A stretch of DNA of 64,000 nucleotides, from assembly GCF_000275845.1 (NCBI RefSeq), contig NW_006766886.1, forward strand, positions 1,107,245-1,171,244, read 5' to 3'. Both the position numbers and the translations under genes were made by a program. Every line of letters begins with the position of its first letter. The first letter of the stretch is position 1. Source of the stretch: Dichomitus squalens LYAD-421 SS1. Its lineage: Eukaryota; Basidiomycota; Agaricomycetes; Polyporales; Polyporaceae. Positions 23,591 through 34,901 of this stretch are shown in pieces. Below the pieces are notes generated by a model. The model saw only the letters and a list, made by a program, of their open reading frames with translations, searched no databases and was not told where the DNA came from.

Positions 23591-24447
23591 TCATGGCGAA
23601 CGACGAGAACGGCCCTCCTTTCGGCGATGTGGCGAGCGCGAACGTGAGCTGCGTCTCCTACTGCGCTCTCGCGCGTCGTCATCCGAAACCCTCCGTTTCC
23701 GTGCTTGCTCACCCGGGTCCCTATCTTCGTCGCTCGAAGAGTACGATCGCCGTCGCCGCCTTCGTCGCTCCTCGCCTCCGTCGTTCTCAGCTGCCTCGTG
23801 GCTTCCTTCCTTCGCGAGCTCTTCTTCTTCCTGCTTGTTCTGCTCTTTCTTCTCTTTGTTGCGCTTCCACATCAGCTTCTTGCAGCACTTGGCGCAAAGC
23901 ACCACTTTGACCAGCGCGAACTTGCTCTCCCCGCGCTCAGTGTACGAGAACGGGAGCTCGAGCACCGTCAGCGCCGGCCGCACGTTATCGTCCTCCCCAT
24001 CTGGGAACTCTCTGTGCAGCGGACACCTCGTGTTTCCGCAGGTGGTTTCTCCGGCGCCAGATAGGACTTCTTCCTCTGTGCGCCACCTGAGAGCGAACTG
24101 AGAGCCATCAGCCTCAATCCGCCTTCCACAGACAAACAAGGTGATTAGCTTACGTTTCCGGACTTGTAATGCTTCAAATCACAGACCGCGTACTCGCGAT
24201 ACAGCGACGAGTAGAATTTCTTCGCAAGCCGATCCTCCCAAGACAGCCGACGTTCGTCCACGTCCTCGTCTTCTCTCAGAAACCTGCTCGCAAAATAGTA
24301 AGTGCCAAAGGTCTGATTGGAAGGTGCAACTCGTCGCCGGTGTCCTCACTTGTGCGAGTTCTTCAGGATGTCAAACTCCGACGTGGCGCTGGCCGCCGCC
24401 GACGATGGCCCGGCTCCCGTGGATCTGTAAGGCGTATATAGAGCCAT
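23591..24447 (-). CDS. FRA10AC1: FRA10AC1-family splicing-associated protein
   Basis: CDS complement(join(23591..24097,24155..24283,24350..24447)) in outline, about 244 aa; the exon 2 lower edge is 24154 when the frame is kept. The family is nuclear and is found with spliceosome components. The core reads KFLREDEDVDERRLSWEDRL, then AKKFYSSLYREYAVCDL, then FALRWRTEEEVLSG and CGNTRCP, which parallels the human FRA10AC1 core including the paired Cys residues, with a second pair CAKCCKKL later. The C-terminal 70 residues are Glu/Lys then Arg/Ser-rich (RS-like), as in splicing factors. Its N-terminus is shorter than the human protein, so an upstream exon cannot be excluded. It converges on the NmrA-like gene. 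Confidence 0.9.
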
Positions 24448-25123
24448 TCTGGGCTTCTTCCTGGGCTTAAGGACGTGTGGTACTAGCGTTACACCCAAGA
24501 AGGACGCGTACTGAGGTGGCCGTAGCAAGCTGACCTGGAACACAGATAAAGCTGTGCTGCTACAAACCATGTTATCGGGCGCCAAAGGATGGATCTCAGA
24601 TTAACTGCTGTCGGGTAAATAACTTCTCCATACCAAGCTCCCTTCCAACTTATTCCTCCGCTTCTTGGTCTCGAGAGGTTGTTTGGAATAGTAATTACAT
24701 GTACCATTCATTAAAAGGATGGATGGATGGCTGGGCAGAGAACAGGGGGTAGAGACCGAGCCTCTAATGTTGCCCCGGCGCCCGCCAACAAACAGGATAG
24801 AAAAGTGGGCTTTGGTTCAAGTAGAGAAATTTGAGAATCACTAATGGCACGTTGCGTGACACAACAGTGTCGCAGACATATTCTCACTTGGACCTTTTGC
24901 GCTTTCCCCGTGTGCACCATCAATTGCGGCGAGTGCATGTGCACATTGCCGGGCTGTAGCGTGCCAAGGGCGACCGCCGCCCTTACACAGTGACGCTGCG
25001 ACTATCAGCATAACAAGAACAACACCCGTCAAATCTAGCGAAACATCTACGAAACGATCCAAACCCTGATAGTCCGTCCTGCCAACTTAAACGGATGATG
25101 GATGCTCTCACCCCCGCACCCCC
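24448..25123. other. Spacer between FRA10AC1 and GTR2
   Basis: 676 bp upstream of the FRA10AC1 start and downstream of the GTR2 stop, both minus strand. It contains a short GGAT run near 24717-24730 and no supported gene. Confidence 0.5.
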
Positions 25124-27159
25124 TCAAGCCGTCACCTTCCGCGCCTCCGCCTCCACATCGCATATCTCCTGCACGCCCTCCCGAAAGAACACGACGTTGT
25201 ACTCCACGAGCCCGCGCCGCGCCGCGAACACCCCAGTGGGGATAATCGCGAGCAGCGCGAGCTGCGCCGTGATGAGGTGGTACGTGAGCGTCGTCCCCGC
25301 GCCCGCCGCGGTCGGCGCGAGCGACGCCGCCGCGCACGGCCAGAACACGGGCTTCCCGCCCCCGTCCGCCCCGTCCGCGCCCGGTCTGGTAGTGCTGGTG
25401 GCGCTGTTGTTCGGATTCGGGTGCGGGTGGCCGTTCGAGGGGTTGGGGGCGAGGCTCGAGCTCGGCTGCGCGGGCGAGGACCGGGCGCTGGGGTGCGGCA
25501 TGCCGGGGCTCGGGAGGGGCTGCTGGGTCACCGCGGGGGACTGCTGCGCGGAGCGCGCGGGGGTGTGCGGGGAGGCGAGAGGGGAGGCGAGGCGGGAGTG
25601 GGGGTAGGAGACGTCGGTGGGCGGGGCTGCGAGTCCGGATTGAGGCTGCGACTGCGACTGTGGGGACGTCGGGGCGGAGTCGGGGGATGGGGGGTCGATG
25701 GGTTCTGGGGGGACGGTTCGCATTCGGAATGGGGAGGCCGATATTGACCTGCGGCGAGATCAGCTTCAGCTTCTGGGGAAGAAGGGTGGGGTGTGGGGGC
25801 GTGGAGGCTCACTTGTACAGCGGTCCGAAGTTGTTGAGGGTTTGCAGGTAGTCGCTGCATAGGTTATGTGTGGGAGGATCTACAGGGGACGCGTCCGTGG
25901 CGACGTATAGCCTCGACTTCGTGTCGAAGAGAAACGCCTTGGTTGCTTGGGAGTTCTGGGTTTGCATGTTAGCCAGTAGTCTAAACGCCGTTAGCAAGGC
26001 ACCTACAGCGCAGAAGACGTTGAGCAGATCCTCAAGGTATGGAAGAGAGTCGATCAACTTGTGCAGGACGCGCGAAAAGGCGTCGTGTAGTGAATGGTCG
26101 AAAATCGACGTGAGCTGAAAGTTGATCGGGATCGTTTCGTACTCTGCGCCATCATAGCTCAAGTCGGAGAGAACCCTTGCTTGGATATGACGGAAGTTCT
26201 CTTTCAACACCGAAGCGGCAAGCTTCTCAGCGCGCCGAGCTATTGTGGAAAGTCTACCTGACGCACCGATCTTATACTCTTCGGTCAGGACATCCGCCTT
26301 ATGGACGAAGACCTCGAGGTTCATATTGGGGAGTTCCTGGTTTTCCTGGTACGCCGCGATAACGAAGTCTACAAGTTTCTTGATCGGTTGTTGGTACAGG
26401 TCCTGCAGTTTGAGCCACCTACGTCAGCATCGCGAACAGGGGAAGCGTAACTGAATCAAGGGCGCGTCGCGTTCCTCGGCAGAGGCGAGGATTGGATGGG
26501 ACGGCGCCAGACTACCTCTGCCATGTGCGCGGGATGCGAACGTGCACGAGCAGAGACAAGCGGAAGACATGATCTCCCACCCCTCAACGAGGCTGGCAGA
26601 CGGCGTGGTTGACGGCATGAGCTCCTATGAACGCGAATCCACCCGGACGCGCACGGGACCGGAGCGAAAGAAGCAACGTCGAGGTGAAATGGCTCACTTG
26701 GATATCTATAACGAAGATCATGGTGGAGAACTGGGTCAAGGGGGTGTCGAGTGCTTCCAAGGTGATGTCGCCAGGGCAGTCCCAAACTTCGAGAGGTATG
26801 ATGGTGCTAGGGGAGAGCGAGAGGAATGCCGAGAGTCAGGCAAGGATGGAGGATAGTGTCGTGCAGCAGAGACGCACTCGAAGTAGTGCTTTGTGATTCG
26901 GGTGGTGGTCTCAAGGTAGAGGGTTTCTCGCGGGACACAGTTGCCGAAGAGGACCTCCTGGATGGATGTCTTTCCACTCCTGCAGGGAACGTGGACAGAC
27001 TGAGGATGCCAATGTCCGTCGCACGACTGTGAGGACGCACCTGCGCATGCCGAGGAGCAGGATCTTGGTGCGGATGACGTTGTCTGCGGGCTTCGCGCCA
27101 TTTGCGCCTGTTGGCCTTGATGAACTGGGTTGCTGTCTTTGAGCCGATGCGCGAGACAT
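25124..27159 (-). CDS. GTR2: Rag-family small GTPase of the RagC/D (Gtr2) type
   Basis: CDS complement(join(25124..25748,25813..25955,26007..26200,26267..26402,26698..26806,26878..26979,27041..27159)), 475 aa. With Gtr1 it forms the vacuole-bound heterodimer that relays amino-acid status to TORC1. The P-loop is GMRRSGKTS (residues 37-45), followed by the conserved ETLYLETTTRITKH and the Walker B-like WDCPGDI. The roadblock-type half has VFVHKADVLTEEYK, LTSIFDHSLHDAFSRVLHKL, LPYLEDLLNVF and LYVATDASPVD. RagC/D identity rests on these blocks, which differ from Gtr1. Unusual: between about residues 280 and 405 there is a long Pro/Ser/Gln-rich insertion, after which the fold resumes with RRGLVEYNVVFFREGVQEI. 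It is divergent from VTC4. Confidence 0.93.
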
Positions 27160-27447
27160 TAGGCGGTAGGCAATGTGCTGGGTAAAGAGGAGAGCGGGGA
27201 GCGCAGGAAACAGGGCGGCAGCGGGGGTGTTTGAGAGGGGGACGCGACGAGCACGAGACCAGAACGCGTCGGTGACGCGGGGAGGCAGGCGAGGGTTTAG
27301 CCGGATGCGGATGGACGTAGCCGACGCACGTTCGCAGCGTCTGCCTGTCGCTGCCTGCAAAGTGTTTGCATTCGTCCGGCCTCAATTGGGTTCCCTTCTT
27401 AGTCGCCCACCTCTCCCCGCCGTTCCCCGTCCCTCCCTCCGCCCCCC
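27160..27447. promoter_or_regulatory. Divergent promoter region GTR2 / VTC4
   Basis: 288 bp between the GTR2 ATG (minus) and the VTC4 ATG (plus). Both products work at the vacuole in nutrient and phosphate handling, so shared control is possible. The VTC4 side is CT-rich (about 27403-27447). I see no unambiguous Pho4-type CACGTG box. Confidence 0.5.
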
Positions 27448-30400
27448 ATGAAGTTCGGCCGCAAGATAAGCGTGAGTTCCCCGCCGCACCCCGTTCACCC
27501 GCACCCGCTCTCACACGCCCTCGGCAGAACGACCTCTACAACGAATGGAGACCCTTCTACATCGACTATAACGGTCTCAAGCGAGAGCTCAAGGTTCGCA
27601 ATCACCGGCACACGACCACCCCTCCCGCTCACACAGTCCCCCTCTGCAGGACCGGACCATCTCTCGCAACTGGAACGACCAGGACGAGGTCGAGTTCACG
27701 CGCATGCTCGAGGCAGAGCTCGACAAGATCCACAACTTCCAGAAAACCAAGGTGCGTGCCATGAGTCTTCCGCGCCTTGCCCCGCCTGCACCCGTCCGAC
27801 TTCCTCCTCCCTGCCCCACGCGCGCAGACCTACGAGCTCTCGCGCCGCATCAACGATTCCGAGAAGGCCGTCAAGCGCCTCGTTTCCGATGTCGAGCTCC
27901 ATAACGGCCACCACGCCGAGCCGAGCACCGCGACGACCGACAGCGAGGCCCAGCAGCGCCGCGAGGGCGTCACCCAGGATGCGGGCTCCGACGACGACGA
28001 TACCGACGACGAGGGCGACGACGCGATGTCCATCGACGCCCTCGAGGACCAGTTCGCCCTCCTCGAGGAGGAGGTCGCCACCCTCGTCGCCGACGTCCAC
28101 GACCTCGCGCTGTACACCAAGCTCAACATCACCGGGTTCATGAAGATACTCAAGGTACGTCTCATCGTCGTATTCCCTCGGTCCACAGACTGATATGCGC
28201 GCTCTCGACCACAACAGAAACACGACGTATGTGATGTCGCTCCCCTGCTCCGCCCATGACGTCCCTCTAGCTCACCGTCGACGGGTGCAGAAACAAACGA
28301 ACCGCCCGCTGAAACCCACGTTCATTCAAGAATACCTGGAGAAGCGTCCGTTCTACAAGTACAACTGGGACAGCCTGATCGTCAAGCTCTCGAGGTTGTA
28401 CGACCTGGTCCGCACTCGCGGCCACCCCGTGCAAGGGGACTCGAGCGCTGGGGGGAACCAGAGCGCGTTCGTCCGACAGACGACCAAGTACTGGGTGCGT
28501 AGATATCAAATGACGTCATTCGCATCCAGCGGGCCGATGACGCTGAGCGTTGAGTATCGCAGGTCCACCCCGACAACCTGGTCCACCTCAAACTGGCTAT
28601 TCTGAAGCATCTCCCCGTGCTCGGTGTGTGTCTGCTGCATCGCGATGGTGGAACCGGAGACTCATGTGTAGGCAGTGTTCAACCCTGACAAGGAGTTCGA
28701 GCCCAAGGATGCAGGTGTGTCGTTCGTTCGTGGAACAGCACACGCGTGGCTGACGGAAGCGCGCAGCCATCTCGTCAGTATACTTCGACAACGAGGATCT
28801 GGAGCTGTATCTCGGACGGCTCGAGAAGACGGAGGGCGCGGAGGCCGTCCGGCTGCGCTGGTACGGCGACATGGACCAGAAGACGGTACGGCCGCCTCGA
28901 GTACGAGATGATCGCCACCTGCTGACTGTTGCGTGCATAGATATTCGTCGAGCGGAAAACGCACAGGGAGGACTGGACGGGGGAGAAGTCGGTGAAGGCG
29001 CGTTTCCCCATCAAGGAGCACCTCGTCAACGCGTTCCTGCGGGGCGAGTACACGATGGACGAGGAGTTCCAGGAGCTCGTGAAGAAGGGCAAGAAGACGC
29101 AGGCGGAGGTCGACAGCATGATCCAGCTCGCGAACGAGGTGCAGTACAGCATCCTGACGAAGAAGCTCGTGCCCGGTACGTGCTTGGTTGCACGGCACAG
29201 CGCGCATGCAAAAGTGGGAAGTGCTGACCATGCGGCGACAGTGATGCGGACGTTTTACAACCGGACGGCGTTCCAGCTTCCCGGCGACGCCCGCGTGCGT
29301 ATATCGCTGGACACGGAGCTGACGATGATCCGCGAGGACAATTGGGACGGCCGCATACGCTCGGGCGACAACTGGCGCCGGATGGACATCGGTATCGACT
29401 TTCCCTTCGAGCAGCTGCCGCCCGAGGATAAGGAGCTGTTCAAGTGCGTGCCGCGTTGTACACACTCTTTGAGCCCCTGACGCATGTCTTTCATGTCAGG
29501 TACGGTGTGCTGGAAGTGAAGCTTCAGACCCAGTACGGGCAAGAACCACCCGAGTGGGTTACCGATCTCGTCTCGTCGCACCTCGTCGAAGCCGTCCCGA
29601 AGGTAACTGGGAGTCAGCACAATATGCTAGAGGCGATATACTGAGTTGCGGACAGTTCAGCAAGTTCATTCATGGATGTGCTACGCTCCTGCCCAACCGC
29701 GTCGACCTCGTGCCCTTCTGGCTGCCACAGAGTGTGTGCCGCTACCGACTGCCTCTTCAGACATGTTGCTGACCCCCGCTCTCTCCCCATCTTCAGTGGA
29801 GGTCGACATCCTCAAGCCCGACACCGGCGTAGTCACCATCGAGCGCCCCCTGCACACGTCCTCGTCCAAGGGGACCTCCTCCGGCGCCGGGACGTCTGGG
29901 AAGACGACCCCCGAGCGCATGCACTACACCGAGCCCGTCTCCGAGGGCGAAGAAGAGGAGATGGACCTCGCGCCCGCCAAAGACGAAGACAAGCGCACGG
30001 GCCTCTCAAACCAGCAGGTCGCCGCCGCGGTCGCGATCCGCGAGAAGAACCTCAAGGAACGCGAGCGCGCGCAGCTCCAGCAGCGGCGGGAGGACGCCGC
30101 GCACGACGCAGACGCAGACGCAGACGGGAAGTCCGACGCGGGGGAGGAGACGACGCCGTTCCTACGGCGGCGCGGCCGCCAGCAGGAGCGCGAGGCGGCG
30201 ACGGCGAACGCGATCGCGTCCGCGCTGGATCATACAGCGCAGGCGCGGGCGATGTCGATCGACCCTCTCGCGCCGTCGTCTGCGTTTGACGAGACGCTGC
30301 GCGATCGCTTGCGGGATGACGCGCAGAGGCGGAGGGTCGGAGGCGAGGCCGTTGAGGATGAGGACGACGATGCGGACGATGAGGAGACCGGGGCGGGGGC

Positions 30401-30919
30401 GAGAGCGCAGCGGGCGAGGGGCGAGGGCCCGTCGACTAACGGCGAGGATAGGCTCTTGGAGCGGAGCTGGAGGGCGCCGGCGGGCAAGCGGATCGCGGTG
30501 CCCGTGCGGATCGAGCCGAAGGTGTACTTTGCGGCGGAGCGGACGTTCTTCGTGAGTGGCTCTCGCTGCCCTTGTGCTACATTCCGTCTCCCCTGTGAGG
30601 GCAGAATGAAGCTGACTCGCAATGCGCTTTGTTGCAGAAATGGCTGCACCTCGGCATCTTCATCGGGACGATCGCGACGACGCTGCTCAACTTCGTCCCG
30701 CCGGACGACGCGGTCGGGCTGATCAGCGCGTGGTGCTTCACGGGCGTCGCGCTCGTCGCGATACTGTACTCTGCGGTCGTCTTCGTCTACCGCGCGTACC
30801 ACCTGCGCGAGCGCCGCGCGGAGGGCATGTACTTCGACATGTACGGGCCGACTGTGCTCTCCGTCCTGCTCGTCGCGGCGCTGGCGACGAATATCGGGCT
30901 GCGGATGCGGGAGCTGTGA
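27448..30919 (+). CDS. VTC4: Vacuolar transporter chaperone subunit 4, polyphosphate polymerase
   Basis: CDS of 15 exons, 867 aa: join(27448..27471,27528..27593,27650..27751,27828..28154,28218..28226,28291..28494,28563..28623,28676..28714,28767..28885,28941..29175,29242..29443,29500..29602,29656..29731,29797..30551,30638..30919). VTC4 makes polyphosphate from ATP at the vacuole membrane while moving the chain into the lumen. Order: SPX domain (about 1-190; [30 protein letters not shown]), which senses inositol pyrophosphates; the tunnel polymerase domain (about 245-520) with [26 protein letters not shown] and VLEVKLQT; a long acidic, disordered linker (about 523-770); and three transmembrane helices. 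A 9-nt exon (28218-28226, encoding Lys-His-Asp) is required to complete the conserved KKHDK of the SPX domain. The linker is much longer than in yeast. Confidence 0.96.
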
Positions 30920-31829
30920 GGTTCGAATGGGGGATGGGTGGTAGGGGGTCGTCGGTCTGACGGAGGATGCTCCCTCTTACGGACTGCGTTTTGCTCTGCT
31001 CTGCGAATCTCTGTCGCTATGTATACCTTGCTTATACTTATGACCCTTGCCGCGCACGCGGACCCATGCCGCTATTACTTACTATCGTCGATCTGTGCAG
31101 GGCCTCCGGATCCACCGATAACGCTGGCTTCCAAGATACCTGAGAAGCGCACAACACTTTGGCTATGGTTGGTACTTGCGAAGACGAGCGGCTTCGTTGG
31201 TTGTTTCCACAGGACCTCTGGCAGCGCTGATGGAACGACGGAACAAGCTCGCGCGATGGCGCATGCAGGCTGCATAAATACACTAGCTGGCTTACCACTC
31301 TATGGCCTATTCCACGAGACGATGCTCATCCTTATCCGCTCAGCTCCTTTCTTTGTAGGGCTATGTTTTTCTGAACGTGTGGGTACTAGTAACGGTGGTT
31401 ATCAGATGCCAAACGGGAACTCCTCATGCGTCGCCTTGAGAAGTGGAGATGGGCCAGTCGGATGGTAGAGCACGGGTACAAATGTATCCCAGCTCAAGTA
31501 CTTCCTTCCGATCGAGAGGAGACGGGCTCCATAACAATCGTAGGACCAGCGCTTGCCCCTTAGCGTGAACCACTTCGCGCACACACTAATCTTGGCCATT
31601 ACTTCACGACAACTCTAGACCCTTGCCACCTACACTGCCATTTAAACGTCTACAAAACGTCGTGAAGATCTCAGTCCGCCTCCCCACGGAAAGAGACGCA
31701 GAGTGAGTGTCCTCCTCAACTAACACAGTTGCCGCGCGTGAGCCCCTAACCGACGACTTACGATTCTACGTCGACCTGTGGACGGAAAATAGTCCTGAGG
31801 TCTTGCTCGAGTTCTATCAGACCTGGTAG
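30920..31829. other. Spacer between VTC4 and the P-loop gene
   Basis: About 0.9 kb. A minus-strand frame of 65 codons (31402-31599) has protein-like composition but no recognisable domain. A stretch at 31758-31826 is open in the frame of the downstream P-loop gene and may be its intron-flanking upstream exon. Confidence 0.4.
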
Positions 31830-32866
31830 GGTCAGCCTGGAAAAGCTCTGCTCGACAACATACTCGCGAAACCATCTCATAAGCGATTCATTCATGTGCC
31901 CATGCGCACTGCTTGCCACATCTTCCATCTCGACACCTTCGACGCCGATGTATTCGTGCGCGACGAGTACCGGCGTTTCATAGAGCGCCTGCGGGATGCA
32001 CGCAAACAGAAGGGCCTCAGGGCAATGGCCGGCTGCCTGCTTCTCGGTCATGTTGGAATAGGTAGGGCACAGTCAGCGGGCACTCCTCCGCCGCCCGTTC
32101 GCTGACAGGCACACCAAGGCAAAAGCCACTTCCTCTTCTACCTGTTGATAGAATGCCTGACCCGCGAAGAGACTGTGCTCTTCACTCCCGCGGACGGCGA
32201 CGTTTACCTGTTCAATAAAGACGGCGTTGCGCGATTGGACCCGAACGTGGACCATTTCAACTTATGGGATCAGACGCGGATCCCAGAGCTCGCGGACGAG
32301 GCCCCCTGGGTATGGTCATTGGTGGATCGATTCGGCCGCGAGAAACGCCCGGCCTCTCACATCACTTACGACGTACCCCACTGGCAGTTCTTCGTCGCCG
32401 CCCCCGCTGTCCAAGGACCGGACAGCGCATGGTTTGTGCGCAAGGCGCAGATCCGCAGAGCCAACTGCTGGGAAATTCCGTCGTGGACGGACGAAGAGCT
32501 CCTTGCTCTGTGCGTATGCTGCTGTACGATGCCAGTAGCCCACGGTCGACTGATCTCCGACAATCTCGATCTTTCAGGTTGCAGAAGGTTGTCCGCTCGA
32601 GCATGCTTGCTCCTGAGCAGCACGCCCGTGACTCAACATCCGACGCTGAAGCGATTCAATCCATACGACCAGAAGTCGGCCGCTGCCCGTGCGCAATATT
32701 CACATGGTTGGTCGATCCTCCAGCGTGCAATCTTTGGTACAAATACAACTTGAACCCGCTCCCCGCATTCAGTAAATGGACGGCGTATGCACAGTTCTGG
32801 GATTTAGATGAGAATGAAGGAAGTGCGGCTGATTGTATAGCGAAACCAAGGGATTCCATCACATAG
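31830..32866 (+). CDS. P-loop NTPase, CRN/RHS-like fungal family (5' end incomplete)
   Basis: Supported exons join(31830..32061,32119..32509,32578..32866), about 303 aa, no start codon assigned. The first exon reads KPSHKRFIHVPM, resembling the end of the short ubiquitin-like header of Crinkler-type proteins, then VFVRDEYRRFIERLRD, a common entry to this NTPase module. Splicing at 32061/32119 creates GHVGIGKSHFLFYLL, a complete Walker A (GxxxxGKS) that is split by the intron. Then follow LFTPADGDVYLF, WVWSLVDRF and a WEIPSWTDEELL segment typical of the family. Upstream, a frame ending DDLRFY is joined through a stretch with an in-frame TAG (31827); a 60-nt intron (31770-31829) with a weak GTCGAC donor would remove it. 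Further upstream the frame could not be closed, so the gene may be decayed at its 5' end. Role unknown; related modules occur in effector-like and mobile-element-linked proteins. Confidence 0.6.
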
Positions 32867-34901
32867 CACCCACTACATAGCAGTCCTGCCAGTTCCCATC
32901 TTGCTTTTGAATGAGATCTAGGTGATGCAGGCGTCGGACACTCTCAACGCACAGCCATCTTCACGACGCAAAGCATCGGCGTCGAGCGTCTTCATAGCGC
33001 TGCAGAGAAGCTATAAGGAGGGCCAAGCCGAGCGCGCGAGAAGACGATGTATATAGTATACCACCCTAAGTACTTCACTCACGGTAGCGAAGTCGCGATG
33101 AAGCCCGAAACGGTCAGCGCTGAGCGGCGACTGGACAGGCAGTCGACGAGGACAAGGTGGCTCCCATCGCAGCTTCAAGACGCTTGCCGCCTGTCATTGA
33201 ATGCATGGACCAGATAATCAGCGCAGACTTTGGTCGTTCTTGCAAGGACAAATCTTCTCATGATGCGACTCGCATCGGCAGTCTCGGGGGTCGTGAATGC
33301 TGAATGGTGTATTGCCCCGCGCAGCTTCTGCAAACGTGCAAAGGTCCGTCAGGGCGTGCATGACGGCCAGAGTCGACCTCTTCATATTTGTCCTCACTGA
33401 CATTGGTGTTCGGGACTGGGAAGTCAAGCCTTGTCGACTGTAATCCTGGGACTGAGTGCCGCTACCTTCCTTTTCGATAGATACTCATGCGCGATTGGGA
33501 GGTCTCATACCTCCCTAGCCCGATATCCCAGAGGTTTGCAAACCTCATTGTAGGCTACTCTGATTTTCGGACTCATCGAACCTGTCGAACTTAGGCACGC
33601 GTCACAGGCCGAGCGCGTTGTACCCGGTCTTCGCAGTGCGCACTTAAAGTCCGGATATCTGCTTCCATCACTATGCTTGACAGTGAGCCAGGGCCGACAG
33701 GAAGGCAGCAGCGATCCTACTCAGCTGAAACCCCCACGATTTTCGGGATGAATATCACGTACACTCGACCACTCAAGGAGAACTCAATAAGAAACAATAG
33801 GCATACTATGTATGCCCATGGATAACAACGGGGCACGATGTGGGCGGTACCGGGGTACACAATACTAGCGACGCGCACAAGCTTGACAGAGTAGATAGCA
33901 GGCGTAGGACCAGTAGACAACGGCCCTTAGTCCCGTCGCGCGCCGCATCCCGCTGGGGCGATTGCATCCACTATACTGTCCTTCACACTTGATTCTAGAC
34001 AAGATACAGGTGCATGGTAGTGGCCCATACACGGCATGAGCTCCGGAGCTAGGAAGCGCGGTATGAGCAGATTCAGCATCCGCATGAAGGTGCATGAAAG
34101 GGACCGCACGGAGGAGGGATGGTCAGACCTGCCACGACGCTTGTTATGCGCCAGAGACGGAAGGGCGTCTCCTTCCCTAATCAGGCAGATTGACCGTATT
34201 GCCCTGTATGTACAGGATCAGAGAGCCTAGTGGCAAATACCTCTGGGATCAAAGTGTATGCGCCAAGCAAAAGCACGCTATCTGGAACTCTTACCGAGTC
34301 CAGTAAGTAAGGATGTTCGATATAACAAATACCCTCATGCACGCCGTACGAAGACCGGATCCGATTGATCAGCACTTCAAGAACGACTTCAGATTGGCTC
34401 TGCATGTTTTACACCATCAGGCGCTATTTCGGGCTCGAAGGAGTACATAATCGCGTTCCTAGATAAATTTGAGGGTACTCAGTGATTCATCAGCGCCAGA
34501 CTCGAGATAGTTGGTACAGAAGTCCATACATACCTCAATGGTGTCACAGCTGGACACAAAGTCGACATTATCAGCCAACTGGGGTAAACCTTGTACCATC
34601 ACAAGAGCCATGGATGTCTCGTGATCATCCAGGATATGCGACAGCATGTACCTGAGACATGCACCACGTCCGGAAGTGATGATTATTCCATATGGCTAGA
34701 GCATTTGTCTCTTCGTCGATCTCGTTGCATTAGTAGTACGTCTCCCGGTTGCACTGATGATTGGAGAGACCGCTTGGTAAGTTCTGCTAGATGACAAAGC
34801 AGCAAGGAATGCTATAAATCTTCAGCAACCAACTCGAGCATCTGCATTGTCTCTCCACGTACTTCGAACAGCTCAAAACATCATATTCGTCATCATCGCA
34901 A
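32867..34901. other. Intergenic region without a supported gene
   Basis: About 2 kb with only short frames (under 80 codons) on both strands. No repeat, RNA gene or domain was recognised. The last 100 bp are the promoter and leader of the epimerase-like gene. Confidence 0.5.

Noticed and set aside
27696..28223. 175-codon minus-strand frame rich in Val, Glu and Gly
   Set aside because: Antisense to the SPX region of VTC4, which has clear conserved motifs.
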